A DNA stretch of 64,000 bases from NCBI GenBank assembly GCA_021324795.1, contig JAJPIK010000044.1, positions 23,294-87,293 of the forward strand. The letters are read 5' to 3'. The stretch's first letter is position 1, and the number at the start of each line of letters is the position of its first letter. Of the stretch, positions 42,067-51,736 are shown piece by piece. The stretch comes from Chloroflexota bacterium (GTDB lineage: Bacteria > Chloroflexota > UBA6077 > FW602-bin22 > CADDYW01). The notes under the pieces were generated by a model that saw only the letters and a program-made list of their open reading frames with translations, was not told where the DNA came from and ran no database searches. A program made the position numbers and the translations under genes.

Positions 42067-42996
42067 GTGCACGTCGTCACGACCAAAACGGTCCCCCGGG
42101 CACGCGCGGCCGGGATCTTTCTCAGCTACAAAGCGCGCGAACACATCTTGGCCTATCTCTTGCTTGCCCCGTCTTTGCTGTATCTTACCTTGCTGATCGC
42201 CGTGCCCTTCTTCTACGCGATCTATCTTAGCCTGAGCGACGCGACCGTCTCCAGTCCCGGGCATTTCGTCGGGGTGGCTACTTTCCAGCAGGTCATGGCC
42301 GATTCGACGTTCTGGCTGTCGTTGCGCAACACACTCATCTTCACCTTTGGCTCCTTGCTTGGGCAATCGCTGATTGGCACGCCGCTGGGATTCCTGCTCG
42401 CGCAGGACGTGCCGGGGCGAAAGATCATTCGCGCCATTGTCGTGTTGCCATGGACGATTCCGGTCGCGTTAAGCACGATTGCCTTCAAATGGATCTTTGA
42501 CACCGAGTTTAGCGTGCTCAATTGGGCATTGCGCACCTGGCACATCACGAGCAATCCACCCATCTGGCTTGCCGACCCGGTCTGGGCAATGGTGGCAGCC
42601 ATCGTCAATAACGTCTGGATCGGCTTTCCATTCGCCGCGGTTGTCTTACTGGCCGGGCTTACGTCGATTCCGGTGGAGATTCTCGAGGCCGCTCGGGTTG
42701 ACGGCGCTGGTTTTCTCCGCCGCTTTCACAGCATCATCGTGCCCATGATCGCGCCAATCCTGTTTGTCGGAGCGCTTTTTACAATCGTCTTCAATATGAC
42801 GAACTTGAGCGTCATCTTCATCTTGACCAACGGTGGTCCCGAAAACTATACCCAGATTCTTCCGACCTGGGCGTTCAACGTTGGCATCCTTGGAGGCTCA
42901 CTCAGCAGCGGTGCGGCGATCGCCTTGTTTCTCCTGCCGCCCTTGTTTGTCATCGTTGTCCTGATGCTGCGTACGTTAGGAGCACGAGAATGGTAA
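42067..42996 (+). CDS. Carbohydrate ABC transporter permease, MalF type (pair 2)
   Basis: The protein has about 309 residues and six helices. The EAA loop is ILEAARVDGAGFLRRFHSII and SLSDATVSSPGHFVGVATF is shared with pair 1. GTG 42067 has GGAG 6 bases upstream; an ATG at 42055 is possible but almost touches its only purine run and the hairpin. It overlaps the following permease (ATGGTAA). It works with the binding protein directly upstream. Confidence 0.9.
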   Translation: MHVVTTKTVPRARAAGIFLSYKAREHILAYLLLAPSLLYLTLLIAVPFFYAIYLSLSDATVSSPGHFVGVATFQQVMADSTFWLSLRNTLIFTFGSLLGQSLIGTPLGFLLAQDVPGRKIIRAIVVLPWTIPVALSTIAFKWIFDTEFSVLNWALRTWHITSNPPIWLADPVWAMVAAIVNNVWIGFPFAAVVLLAGLTSIPVEILEAARVDGAGFLRRFHSIIVPMIAPILFVGALFTIVFNMTNLSVIFILTNGGPENYTQILPTWAFNVGILGGSLSSGAAIALFLLPPLFVIVVLMLRTLGAREW

Positions 42997-43886
42997 TGAC
43001 AATTCCGTCTCGGACTTCCCTTCCAACCAAGCGAGAAGGCAAACGAGAACGCCGCCGTCGCCTCATCCGGTACTCTTGGACCTATGTCGGCCTGGCGCCA
43101 TTTCTCGTCATCGCCGCGTTTCCCTCCTATTGGATGCTGATCACCGCTCTCAAACAGGATCAAGACCTCTATCGGGTCACCAACAATCCGTTTTGGTTCA
43201 ATCTTCCCTTGACTTTTCAGCACGTTACCTATCTCTTCACGAATACCGATTTTGTCCAATGGGCGGGTAACTCGCTCTTCATCTCTTTCTTCGTGGTCGT
43301 GATCACGCTCGGGCTGACCATTCCCGCGGCCTATGCCCTGACACGTTTGCGTCCGCCCGGAAGTCAGCTTCTCAGCATCACGATGTTTACTAGCTACCTC
43401 GTCTCGCCAATCATTCTCTTCATTCCGTTGTCGCGCGTGATCAGCCTGCTCCAACTGCAAGACAAGATCTGGTCGTTGATCGTAACCTATCCATCTTTCA
43501 CTATCCCATTCTGTGGCTGGCTGCTCATGGGTTTCTTCAAGACCATTCCCAGCGAGATCGAAGATGCCGCCTTGATCGACGGGTGTGGCCGTGTCCGTGC
43601 CTTGCTCCACGTCGTCCTGCCGGTGACAATGGCCGGAGTGCTGACGATCGTCATTTTCGCTTTCACGCTGGTCATGCAGGAATTCATTTACGCCTTGGCC
43701 TTTATCTCGGATAACGCGGCCAAGCCATTGCCGATTGCCGTGGTAACGGTCTTGATCCGGGGCGACGTCTACTTCTGGGGAAGCTTGATGGCCGCGGCCT
43801 TGATTGGCGGTCTGCCCATCGCGATCCTCTATTCGTTCTTCCTCGACCAATTCGTCAGCGGCATTACCAGCGCAGCGGTAAAGTGA
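42990..43886 (+). CDS. Carbohydrate ABC transporter permease, MalG type (pair 2)
   Basis: The protein has 298 residues. A basic N-terminal segment (KREGKRERRRRLIRY) precedes six helices; the MalG-type signature is PSYWMLITALKQDQDLY and the EAA loop PSEIEDAALIDGCGRVRALL. It ends the transporter locus; no ATPase gene follows. Sequence is clearly related to but diverged from the MalG-type gene at 38860. Confidence 0.9.
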   Translation: MVMTIPSRTSLPTKREGKRERRRRLIRYSWTYVGLAPFLVIAAFPSYWMLITALKQDQDLYRVTNNPFWFNLPLTFQHVTYLFTNTDFVQWAGNSLFISFFVVVITLGLTIPAAYALTRLRPPGSQLLSITMFTSYLVSPIILFIPLSRVISLLQLQDKIWSLIVTYPSFTIPFCGWLLMGFFKTIPSEIEDAALIDGCGRVRALLHVVLPVTMAGVLTIVIFAFTLVMQEFIYALAFISDNAAKPLPIAVVTVLIRGDVYFWGSLMAAALIGGLPIAILYSFFLDQFVSGITSAAVK

Positions 43887-43973
43887 GGGAGAGTTCAGAT
43901 CATAGTGTTGCTCGCTCACCGGAAATATCGTATGGCGCATCGGCCTTCTGTCCGTGAAACTCCTTAACGCGTG

Positions 43974-43982
43974 TGCTATCCT
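43974..43982 (+). promoter_or_regulatory. Extended -10 element before clpB
   Basis: TGCTATCCT lies 42 bases ahead of the clpB ATG. A weak -35 (TGAAAC) is near the usual distance. No CIRCE or other heat-shock operator is seen here. Confidence 0.4.
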
Positions 43983-44024
43983 AGATCCATTCTGAGTGAG
44001 TAGGCGTGCGAGTCGAAGCGTGGC

Positions 44025-46826
44025 ATGGCGACTCGCTGGCCGGACTTCCCAAATGCCGACGGTTGGCCAGAACGTGTGAGGGACAGAGTGCGTCAGAGGA
44101 AGCTAGGGAACGAGGCGCAAGAAGCGCTGCACAACGCGCAGCAGATCGCTAACATGGAACATCACGGCCAGATCGAGCCGGAGCACCTGTTGATCGCATT
44201 GCTCGACTATGAGGAAGGACCAGCGATCGATCTGCTGCTGAGCTTTGAGCTGGATCTCGTAGCGATCCGCGCCGAGCTCGTCGATGAGATTGGACGCTTG
44301 CCAAAGTCATTTGGCAATGCTCGCTACCTTGCGCCGCGCCTGTCCCGGGCGCTCGATCTCGCCCAAAGCGAGGCCGCTCGCCTCAACGACGATACCGTTG
44401 GGCTCGATCATCTTTTGTTGGCCGTCGTCGATTTGCGCGTTGGTGGCACCACCGCGCGCATCTTTGCTGATCAAGGTATCACTCAAGAGCGCATGTATCA
44501 GGCGCTGAGCGAGCTACGTGGCAGCCAGCGTACCGGGACCGGCGAGGCTTCCTACGAGACACTCGAGACCTTTGGGCGCAACCTCACGCGTTTGGCTCAG
44601 ACAGGCAAGCTGGACCCGGTGATCGGGCGTGATCAGGAGATCCGCCGAGTTATTCAAATTCTCTCCCGACGGATCAAGAATAATCCCGTCCTGATCGGTG
44701 AGCCCGGCGTGGGCAAGACGGCGATCGTCGAAGGGTTGGCCTGGCGTATCGTCCGGGGGGATGTGCCCGAGGGGCTGAAGCGCAAGCGCATCTTTGCCCT
44801 CGACCTCGGGGCGATGGTCGCCGGCACGAAGTATCGCGGCGAGTTCGAGGAGCGCTTGAAGTCGGTCTTGAAAGAGATCCAGAAGGGAGCTGGCGAGATC
44901 ATCGTCTTCATCGACGAGCTGCATACCGTGGTCGGGGCCGGCGCGGCGGAAGGGGCGATGGATGCTTCGAACTTACTCAAGCCGATGCTCGCCCGGGGCG
45001 AGCTGCATTGCGTCGGCGCGACGACGCTCGATGAGTACCGCAAGCACGTCGAGAAAGATGCTGCGCTCGAGCGACGCTTCCAGCCAGTTTTCATCTCTGA
45101 GCCAACCGTGGAGGACACGATTGGAATCTTACGTGGCTTGCGCGAGCGCTACGAAGTCCACCACGGCGTACTGATCAAAGACGCCGCGCTCGTCGCCGCG
45201 GCGACCCTTTCCCATCGCTACATCACCGATCGTCGCTTACCGGACAAGGCAATCGACCTGGTCGACGAAGCAGCGGCTCGGCTCCGCATGGAGATCGACT
45301 CGGTGCCGGTCGCCCTGGATGCCGTCGAGCGACGGATTGCCCAGCTCGAAACCGAGCGCGCCGCGCTACGCAAAGAGCAAGGCAACACGGTCCAGCACCG
45401 ACTGAGCCAGATCGAGGTCGACCTCCAGAGCCTGGGCGCCGAGCGCGATCAGCTCTGGACCAATTGGCAGGAAGAAAAGTCGGCCATCCAACGGGTGCGC
45501 GACCTGAAAGAAGAGCGTGAGCGACTGCGCCACGAGGCCGAGGACGCCGAGCGCTCGGCCGATTACGACCGCGCCGCGGATCTCAAATACACCAAGATCG
45601 CTCAGGTCGAGCGCGACCTTCACGAAGCCGAGGCGCAGCTCGAGGCGATGGAACGTAAGCGCGGTGGCCGCCTCTTGCGCGAAGAGGTCGACGAAGAAGA
45701 CATCGCCGAGGACGTTAGCCGTTGGACGGGCATACCGGTGAGCCGGATGCTCGAAAGCGAGATGCAGGTCTTGCTGCATATGGAAGACCGGCTGCGCCAG
45801 CGCGTCGTCGGCCAGGACGAGGCGGTGCGGGTGCTCTCGGACACGATCCGCCGCGCCCGGGCGGGTCTTCAGGATCCAAATCGGCCGATTGGCAGCTTCA
45901 TCTTCCTCGGACCGACCGGTGTTGGTAAGACCGAGCTTGCCCGCGCTCTCGCCGAGTTTCTTTTCAACGACGAAAACGCGATGGTTCGGGTCGACGTCAG
46001 CGAGTACATGGAGAAACATTCAGTCGCACGCCTGATCGGAGCGCCTCCTGGCTACGTCGGCTACGAAGAAGGTGGCCTGCTCACTGAGCCGGTTCGCCGC
46101 CGACCGTACAGTGTCGTCTTGCTCGACGAGATCGAAAAAGCTCACGCCGACGTCTTCAATATCTTGCTCCAGATCCTCGACGACGGCCGCCTGACCGATG
46201 GCCTTGGCCGAACGGTGGACTTCAAAAACTGTGTCGTGATCATGACCTCGAACGTCGGTACCCAGTGGATGGCCGAAGCGGCGATTGGCGAGCCAGACGA
46301 GCAGCTTGCTCAGCGTGGCCTGGAGGCACTCCGCCAGCATTTCCCCCCCGAGTTCTTGAACCGGGTCGACGAAGTGTTAGTCTTCCACCGCCTGTCGCCT
46401 GAACATATTGCCAGGATCGTCGACATTCAGCTCGCCGCGGCGATCCAGCGCTTGACGAGTCATAAGCTCAACCTTGTCATCACCCCGGCCGCCCGGGCTC
46501 TGCTCGCCGAGGTGGGCTACGATCCAACCTATGGCGCACGTCCGCTCCGCCGAGCGATCGGTCGTCTGGTATTGAATCCGCTGGCAGGACGGATCCTGGA
46601 GAATGCCTATCAGCCAGGGGAGACGGTCGTGGTGGATGCACGCAACGGCGAAATCGTCTTCTTCAACACGCCCGTTGATGGGGCGGACCGGCTGAGTGGC
46701 GACGGACACGCGAATGGCGCGACAACCGCTGTCAAAGAGATACGTCGGGGCAAACGGTCTCGCCGTCCGCCACCAGCGATTGAAGTAGCCGTCGAAGTGA
46801 CGAAGGAGACTCCGACATCGTCTTAA
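44025..46826 (+). CDS. clpB: ClpB-type protein disaggregase
   Basis: The protein has 933 residues. The Clp N domain (about 28-165) contains two repeats ([20 protein letters not shown]). AAA-1 has Walker [14 protein letters not shown] and [15 protein letters not shown] long coiled-coil middle domain (about 430-560, W-x-x-EK type) is the mark of ClpB rather than ClpA/C, and AAA-2 has [14 protein letters not shown] and [11 protein letters not shown] with sensor TSNVG. No ClpP-binding loop is visible. The extra N-terminal 25 and C-terminal 60 residues (Arg/Pro-rich) are unusual. It dissolves aggregates with DnaK. Confidence 0.9.
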   Translation: MATRWPDFPNADGWPERVRDRVRQRKLGNEAQEALHNAQQIANMEHHGQIEPEHLLIALLDYEEGPAIDLLLSFELDLVAIRAELVDEIGRLPKSFGNARYLAPRLSRALDLAQSEAARLNDDTVGLDHLLLAVVDLRVGGTTARIFADQGITQERMYQALSELRGSQRTGTGEASYETLETFGRNLTRLAQTGKLDPVIGRDQEIRRVIQILSRRIKNNPVLIGEPGVGKTAIVEGLAWRIVRGDVPEGLKRKRIFALDLGAMVAGTKYRGEFEERLKSVLKEIQKGAGEIIVFIDELHTVVGAGAAEGAMDASNLLKPMLARGELHCVGATTLDEYRKHVEKDAALERRFQPVFISEPTVEDTIGILRGLRERYEVHHGVLIKDAALVAAATLSHRYITDRRLPDKAIDLVDEAAARLRMEIDSVPVALDAVERRIAQLETERAALRKEQGNTVQHRLSQIEVDLQSLGAERDQLWTNWQEEKSAIQRVRDLKEERERLRHEAEDAERSADYDRAADLKYTKIAQVERDLHEAEAQLEAMERKRGGRLLREEVDEEDIAEDVSRWTGIPVSRMLESEMQVLLHMEDRLRQRVVGQDEAVRVLSDTIRRARAGLQDPNRPIGSFIFLGPTGVGKTELARALAEFLFNDENAMVRVDVSEYMEKHSVARLIGAPPGYVGYEEGGLLTEPVRRRPYSVVLLDEIEKAHADVFNILLQILDDGRLTDGLGRTVDFKNCVVIMTSNVGTQWMAEAAIGEPDEQLAQRGLEALRQHFPPEFLNRVDEVLVFHRLSPEHIARIVDIQLAAAIQRLTSHKLNLVITPAARALLAEVGYDPTYGARPLRRAIGRLVLNPLAGRILENAYQPGETVVVDARNGEIVFFNTPVDGADRLSGDGHANGATTAVKEIRRGKRSRRPPPAIEVAVEVTKETPTSS

Positions 46827-46915
46827 TCAGCCTCGGTCTCAAAACTATTGAAGCACGGGGCCAGCGAGAGTAAGATTCGAGCTGGGAATGGACCGCGCTG
46901 GAGGGGCTGAATCCG

Positions 46916-47497
46916 ATGGGCCCAAATGTTCTGGCCGATCTTTTCGCGGCGTGCTTCTGGTTCGGCACCGCGGCGACCATCTTGAGCTTTGTCCTTGGCG
47001 TTGGCCACCACGGCCCGATCCATCTTCCCCACTTGGGGCATACCCATCTCCCCGCGGGTGGATTGGGCCGCGCCTCGGCTGGATCCGGCATCACGCCAAT
47101 CAATCTGACCTCGATCCTCGCTTTTCTGGTCGTCTTTGGAGCAGTAGGACTGGCTTTGCTTGGCGGCCTCGGTGGCGTGATTGCATTGATCTTCGCGGTC
47201 GTCACCGGCCTTGTCGCCGGCTGGCTTGCTTTCATCTTCATTGCTCGTTTTCTGCTGCGTGGCGAAACCTACCTCGTCGACGAGCCCATCATCGGCACGA
47301 TCGGAAAGGTCAGCATTCCGATCGGGGTCGACCACGTTGGCGAGATCATCTATACCCGTAATGACGTCCGACGCAGCGATGGCGCGCGTTCGGTCGACGG
47401 CCAGCCGATCCCGGCTGGTGAAGAGGTGGTGATCGTGGCTTATACCCATGGCATCGCGACCGTGCAACGCTGGCAGGAGTTCCTCTTGAAAGGATAA
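46916..47497 (+). CDS. NfeD-like membrane protein
   Basis: The protein has 193 residues. Two or three transmembrane helices occupy the first 115 residues, with a His-rich stretch between the first two (GHHGPIHLPHLGHTH). A C-terminal OB-like domain (GTIGKVSIPIGVDHVGEIIY ... VVIVAYTHGIATVQRW) is typical of NfeD partners of SPFH proteins. The flotillin gene begins five bases after the stop, the usual nfeD-flotillin pair of membrane microdomains. The His cluster could bind metal. Confidence 0.8.
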   Translation: MGPNVLADLFAACFWFGTAATILSFVLGVGHHGPIHLPHLGHTHLPAGGLGRASAGSGITPINLTSILAFLVVFGAVGLALLGGLGGVIALIFAVVTGLVAGWLAFIFIARFLLRGETYLVDEPIIGTIGKVSIPIGVDHVGEIIYTRNDVRRSDGARSVDGQPIPAGEEVVIVAYTHGIATVQRWQEFLLKG

Positions 47498-47502
47498 AAG
47501 TT

Positions 47503-48984
47503 ATGGCCACTTCGGTTATCGCCGTCGTCGCGGCGCTCGTTTTTTTGATGATTCTCAGTATGGCGGCTCGGACCTTCCGCAAGGTCGGACCGAACCAGGC
47601 GCTGGTCGTCTACGGCTTTGGCGGTACGCGCGTCGTCACTGGCGGCGGGGCGCTCGTCCTGCCCTTCTTCCAGTCGGCCCGTGAGCTCTCCCTGGAGTTG
47701 ATGTCGTTCGACGTTGCCCCCCAGCAGGACCTTTTCACTCGTCAGGGCGTCGCGGTGAACGTCGAGGCAGTCGCGCAATTGAAGGTGCGCTCGGATGCGA
47801 CGAGCATTCGCACCGCGGCCGAGCAGCTCCTCACTAAATCGCCAGATGAGCGGCAAGAGATGATCAAGCTGGTGATGTCGGGTCACTTGCGCGGGATTGT
47901 CGGCCAGTTGACGGTCGAAGAGATCGTCAAGCAGCCCGAGATGGTCAGCGAGAAGATGCGCACTACCTGCGCTGAGGATCTGACTAAGATGGGGCTCGAA
48001 GTCATTAGCTTCACGATCAAAGAGGTACGCGACCAGAACCAGTACATCGCGAATATGGGCCGGCCAGACGTCGCGCGGATCCGTCGCGATGCCGAGGTGG
48101 CCACCGCGGAAGCCGCGCGCGACATCCAGATCAAGCAGGCGATGGCGGCGCGCGAGGCCGCGGTCGCCAAGGCCCAGGCCGATCAGGAGCGCGTCCTTGC
48201 CGAGACTGCCAGTCAGGCGCAGCAGGCCCAGGCTACTCGCGATCTGGAGCTGAAGAGAGCCGCGTTCCAAATCGATGTCCAGAAAGCGAAAGCGCAAGCC
48301 GACGCCTCCTATAGCATTCAGGAACAGGTCCAGAAGCAGCAGATTGTTGCCGAGCAGGTCCACGTCGACCGGGTCCAGCGCGAAGAGCAGATCAAAGTGC
48401 AAGAAGCCGAGATCCTGCGCCGCGAGAAAGAGCTGATCGCGACGGTTCAGAAGCAAGCCGAGGCTGATCGAGCGCGGATTGAAACCCTGGCTGAAGCCGA
48501 GAAGACTAGGAAGATGATCGAAGCCGAGGGGCTTGCCGAGGCGATTCGGGCTCAGGGCCAGGCGGAGGCCGAGGTTACACGCCTCCGGGGCGCGGCGGAA
48601 GCCGACGTTATTCGAGCGAAGGGTGAAGCCGAAGCCGAGGCGATGCGCTTGAAGGCCGAGGCCTTCGAGAAGTATGGTCAGGCAGCAATTCTCGATAAGA
48701 TCGTCACCGGCCTACCCTCGCTTGCCGAGAAGATGGCTGCACCCTTGGCCAATGTCGACCGGATCACCGTCGTTGCCACCGATGGCGCGAATGCCGGGGT
48801 CAATCGCCTGACTGCCGATGTCGCTCGTATGGTTGCCCAAGCGCCCGAGCTGATCGAAACTCTGACCGGCCAAAAGATTTCGACCATGCTCCAGCAGCTT
48901 GGCACGCTCAAAACGATCATCCCTCCCGACTCCGAGACTCGCCACCAGTCGCCGTCTGAAGCGTCGACCGACGGCCGTTCGTAG
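47503..48984 (+). CDS. Flotillin-like SPFH protein
   Basis: The protein has 493 residues. A membrane-inserted N-terminus (VIAVVAALVFLMILSMAA) and SPFH domain (VGPNQALVVYGFGG ... LELMSFDV, LTVEEIVKQPEMVSEKM) precede a long Ala/Glu/Lys/Gln coiled coil with the EA-rich repeats of flotillins (ARDIQIKQAMAAREAAVAKA, EAEAEAMRLKAEAFEKYGQA). It is of the YuaG/FloT type, forming large rings at membrane rafts. It is paired with the NfeD-like gene. Confidence 0.93.
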   Translation: MATSVIAVVAALVFLMILSMAARTFRKVGPNQALVVYGFGGTRVVTGGGALVLPFFQSARELSLELMSFDVAPQQDLFTRQGVAVNVEAVAQLKVRSDATSIRTAAEQLLTKSPDERQEMIKLVMSGHLRGIVGQLTVEEIVKQPEMVSEKMRTTCAEDLTKMGLEVISFTIKEVRDQNQYIANMGRPDVARIRRDAEVATAEAARDIQIKQAMAAREAAVAKAQADQERVLAETASQAQQAQATRDLELKRAAFQIDVQKAKAQADASYSIQEQVQKQQIVAEQVHVDRVQREEQIKVQEAEILRREKELIATVQKQAEADRARIETLAEAEKTRKMIEAEGLAEAIRAQGQAEAEVTRLRGAAEADVIRAKGEAEAEAMRLKAEAFEKYGQAAILDKIVTGLPSLAEKMAAPLANVDRITVVATDGANAGVNRLTADVARMVAQAPELIETLTGQKISTMLQQLGTLKTIIPPDSETRHQSPSEASTDGRS

Positions 48985-49523
48985 ATAACACGCGGCGAGG
49001 GGGCCGGGATGACTTAGGCCATTCGCAATTGAGCTTTCGTGGGTTCCCCACTGTACACTGGCGATGGATCTTCCGCTCAGCGCCCTCCCGCGAACCGTCG
49101 AGGTTTGTCAACAGCCCGCCTTGCCCATCTCCGGTCGCTTCACCGAGATTGGCCTCGTCGAGTTTCGGTCGGTCAAGTGGCGATGCTCGTTTGGGTTGAC
49201 TGGGAAGTAAGCCAGTAATTCAACCAGGTGAATCAAACAACTCTTCATGCAGCTTGTTACGGAGCACCACGAGACCGGTATGTCGGCTCCGGGCATGCGT
49301 GGCGAAAGGCGGGACGACGATCGACCGGTAATACTCCTGGGAGAAGCCAGCCCGCCGAAGAAAATGACCTCGGTAATCCTTATGCTTTTCTGACACAAGT
49401 TTTACACCCCTCCAACACTGGTCACGTATTCTCCGGTCGCATTCGGCAAGCATGTGTCGGTCACCCCCGACGCGAGCGAGCGCCAGCCTGCAAATTCCAC
49501 ATCTTTTGAACGGGTGCGAGAAA
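48985..49523. other. 539-base stretch without a recognisable gene
   Basis: Short open frames exist on both strands (for example 49064-49210 plus, and several minus), but none has a good ribosome-binding site or a familiar sequence, and they overlap each other. It may be the remains of a decayed gene or a long leader of the receiver protein. No promoter or structured RNA can be assigned with confidence. Confidence 0.4.
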
Positions 49524-49907
49524 ATGGCCGACTGGAATCTGAAGAAAGTCATCTTAGTCGATAATGACAGCGAGTTCGATGAGCAGTTGACCCGACGTCT
49601 GCGCGAGCGTGGCTACGAGCCGATGGTCTTGCGCCGAGGAGCCGACGCGGTGAAGACGGTCAAAGACACCAAGCCCGGTGCAGTCGTGCTAGAGCTCACC
49701 CTACCGGACCGCGATGGTCGACAGGTTCTCAAGGAGATCAAGGACGACTGGGATGCCAAGAAAGTACCGGTGATTGTCACCAGCAACTATGTGAATCGGC
49801 TAGACGCTACGGGCCGGCAGAATGCCGAGGCCGTGCTGAGCAAGCCTGTCGACTGGGACCAGCTCCTCCACCAAATTCAGGCCGCCTGTAACAAGAAGCG
49901 CGATTAA
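49524..49907 (+). CDS. Stand-alone receiver domain lacking the phospho-Asp
   Basis: The protein has 127 residues, a single CheY-like fold: KKVILVDNDSEFDEQL (acidic pocket), GAVVLELTLPDRDGRQ, VPVIVTSNYVN (Thr/Ser switch) and VLSKPVDWDQLL (Lys). The usual phospho-accepting Asp is Glu (V-L-E-L-T-L-P-D), a change that often mimics the phosphorylated state. It may thus be permanently active or an interaction module. No output domain or kinase is adjacent. Only a weak GCGAGAAA precedes the ATG. Confidence 0.85.
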   Translation: MADWNLKKVILVDNDSEFDEQLTRRLRERGYEPMVLRRGADAVKTVKDTKPGAVVLELTLPDRDGRQVLKEIKDDWDAKKVPVIVTSNYVNRLDATGRQNAEAVLSKPVDWDQLLHQIQAACNKKRD

Positions 49908-49925
49908 GAGGTCCGCCATGGCGAT

Positions 49926-49952
49926 GCCCGCAGCGAGCCAAACGCTGCGGGC
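49926..49952 (+). terminator. Ten-base-pair hairpin after the receiver gene
   Basis: GCCCGCAGCG pairs perfectly with CGCTGCGGGC around AGCCAAA, 18 bases after the stop. There is no T-tract. The rest of 49953-50188 holds no convincing gene. Confidence 0.5.
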
Positions 49953-50188
49953 TGGCTCGCCGATGTCCGGGCAGCTACCAGCCTGCTTTCTGGCTCACGA
50001 TGGCCGCTTTGCCATCGTCACGCTCCTGATTCTCCTGACGCCCCAGCCCCGCCGCTTCGAGCGGGTGGGTCTGGTGATCATCGAGCAGGCAGTTCACCAA
50101 GACGTCATGGTCTCCAGTCTTGGAAGGTAGGATCTCCTTTTCAGCCTTGAGGATCCGGGGCAATAGGACCATGTGCATGACTTTTTCG

Positions 50189-51100
50189 TCACTTCGGGGG
50201 CGCCAGTCTGAACAGGTCGCGCATATCGTCGAAGATCGCGCTGAGCTCCTGGTGGTCCGAAGCATCCAACGGATTTCCGTCGTGGCTGCGCAGGTAATCC
50301 GAGCGAATGATCCCGCGCCGCTTCAAGACCGCTTTGTAGACGCCGGGGACCACGGACTCGAAGTTTAGCAGTGGCAGTAACCGGTTGAAGAGGTCTCGCG
50401 CCTTGCGGGCTTCGCCGTCGTCTAGTGCGTTCCAGACCTGAACGTGTACGTCGGTTGCCTCGCAGGCGGGCATCGTGCCGCAGGCGCCCCGCCGGTACTC
50501 GTCCATCAGGTACCGACCGGCGATGCCGCCCATGACTCCCTTCAGCTTCGGACCACACAGCTTGAGTTCGGCTGCGATGGCGTGGTTGGGCGGGAGGGTT
50601 TCCTCTTTGACGTAATCGACGTGCTCGAGCTCCTGGACAAGCTTGGCGACGAACTCGGGACTCAGCCGGGTGCCGGCCGGGGCGTCGTGATTCTGGATGA
50701 AGATCGGAATACTGATTGCTTCCGACAGGGCACGATAATAGGCGAAGATCGCATTCAGAGGCGCCACCCGAACGTAGGGAGGCATGGCGATGACCGCATC
50801 GGCGCCGATCTGCTGAGCGTGGCGGGCGAAAGCGACGGCGTGGAGCGTCGAGCCACCGGCCACGCCGATGACCGTTGGCACCCGGTGGTCGGCAGCTTGG
50901 ACGATCACCTCGGCCACTGCCTTGCGCTCGTCGTCGCTCAGGGTCCAGAACTCCGACGCGTTGACCGGGGCGACGATACCGTGGGCGCCCGCTTCGATGC
51001 AAAACGCGACCTCGCGCCGCAGACTATCTAGGTCAAGGGTGCCATCGTCGTTGAACGGAGTGCAGGGAATCGTGAAGACTCCCCGCCATGGTCGGGACAT
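50189..51100 (-). CDS. Dihydrodipicolinate synthase-family aldolase
   Basis: The protein has 303 residues with a DapA/NAL-type TIM barrel: WRGVFTIPCTPFNDDGTLDL, IVAPVNASEFWTLSDDE (instead of the strict DapA GTTGE motif), VIGVAGGSTLHAVAFARHA and VDYVKEETLPP (Schiff-base Lys). The altered phosphate/acid loop means it is probably not lysine-pathway DapA but an aldolase or dehydratase for another 2-keto acid. ATG 51100 follows GGAGGTAATCG. It is divergent from the mogA-like gene. Confidence 0.88.
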   Translation of the reverse strand: MSRPWRGVFTIPCTPFNDDGTLDLDSLRREVAFCIEAGAHGIVAPVNASEFWTLSDDERKAVAEVIVQAADHRVPTVIGVAGGSTLHAVAFARHAQQIGADAVIAMPPYVRVAPLNAIFAYYRALSEAISIPIFIQNHDAPAGTRLSPEFVAKLVQELEHVDYVKEETLPPNHAIAAELKLCGPKLKGVMGGIAGRYLMDEYRRGACGTMPACEATDVHVQVWNALDDGEARKARDLFNRLLPLLNFESVVPGVYKAVLKRRGIIRSDYLRSHDGNPLDASDHQELSAIFDDMRDLFRLAPPK

Positions 51101-51210
51101 GTGATCGATTACCTCCACGTGTTGTGTCGCCAGCCTATGCCTTGACTCGGTTCGTGTCAAGCCGAAGTTGAGAGAACCAGCCACCACCACCGAATCAGAT
51201 CATTCGGTTA

Positions 51211-51219
51211 TGCTATGAT
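51211..51219 (+). promoter_or_regulatory. Extended -10 element before the mogA-like operon
   Basis: TGCTATGAT lies 24 bases before the GTG start at 51244 in an AT-rich stretch. There is no clear -35 box. Confidence 0.45.
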
Positions 51220-51243
51220 ACATGCACACAAAGGGGTAAAGCG

Positions 51244-51726
51244 GTGATCCGGGTCGGCATATTAACCGCCAGCACGCTTGGCGCGCGGGGTGAGCGCGAA
51301 GATACCAGCGGCCTGGCAATTCGTGAGTTCGTAGCGCAGATTGACGGGAACGTCGAAGCGTACCGTGTGGTGACTGACGATCGAACAATCATTGCCACCG
51401 CGCTACGGGAATGGGCGGACGACCTTGGCTTGGATTTGATCCTGACCACCGGCGGCACTGGCCTCTCGCCGACCGACGTCACGCCCGAGGCGACCCGCGA
51501 CGTAATCGAGCGGGAGGTGCCAGGCTTGGCCGAGGCGATGCGTCTGGAAGGGCTGAAGTATACCCCGCGGGCTATGCTTTCGCGGGCGATGGTCGGTATT
51601 CGTGGCCGTACCCTCATTGTCAATCTACCCGGCAGTCCGAAAGGCGTTCGCGAGTCCCTCGGCGCGATCCTCGGCGTTTTGCCCCACGCGCTGGAGATCC
51701 TCCAGCGCCGCCCGACTGATCATTAG
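51244..51726 (+). CDS. MogA/MoaB-type molybdopterin protein
   Basis: The protein has 160 residues. MoaB/Mog features are VGILTASTLGARGEREDTSG, VVTDDRTIIATALREWAD, DLILTTGGTGLSPTDVTPEA and LIVNLPGSPKGVRESLGAIL. It adenylates molybdopterin before metal insertion. GTG 51244 follows AAGGGGTAAAGCG. It begins a run of closely spaced genes to 55.1 kb (peptidase, Nudix, eIF2B-like, cinA), although no other molybdopterin genes are present. The MoaB or MogA branch cannot be settled by eye. Confidence 0.9.
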   Translation: MIRVGILTASTLGARGEREDTSGLAIREFVAQIDGNVEAYRVVTDDRTIIATALREWADDLGLDLILTTGGTGLSPTDVTPEATRDVIEREVPGLAEAMRLEGLKYTPRAMLSRAMVGIRGRTLIVNLPGSPKGVRESLGAILGVLPHALEILQRRPTDH

Positions 51727-51736
51727 GAAGTAACCT

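Noticed and set aside
49064..49210. 48-codon plus-strand frame after the flotillin gene
   Set aside because: No ribosome-binding site, no recognisable motif, and overlapping frames of equal quality on the other strand.
49975..50188. Possible small minus-strand gene downstream of the DHDPS-family gene
   Set aside because: No clear ribosome-binding site or family; it could equally be the untranslated tail of the upstream gene.
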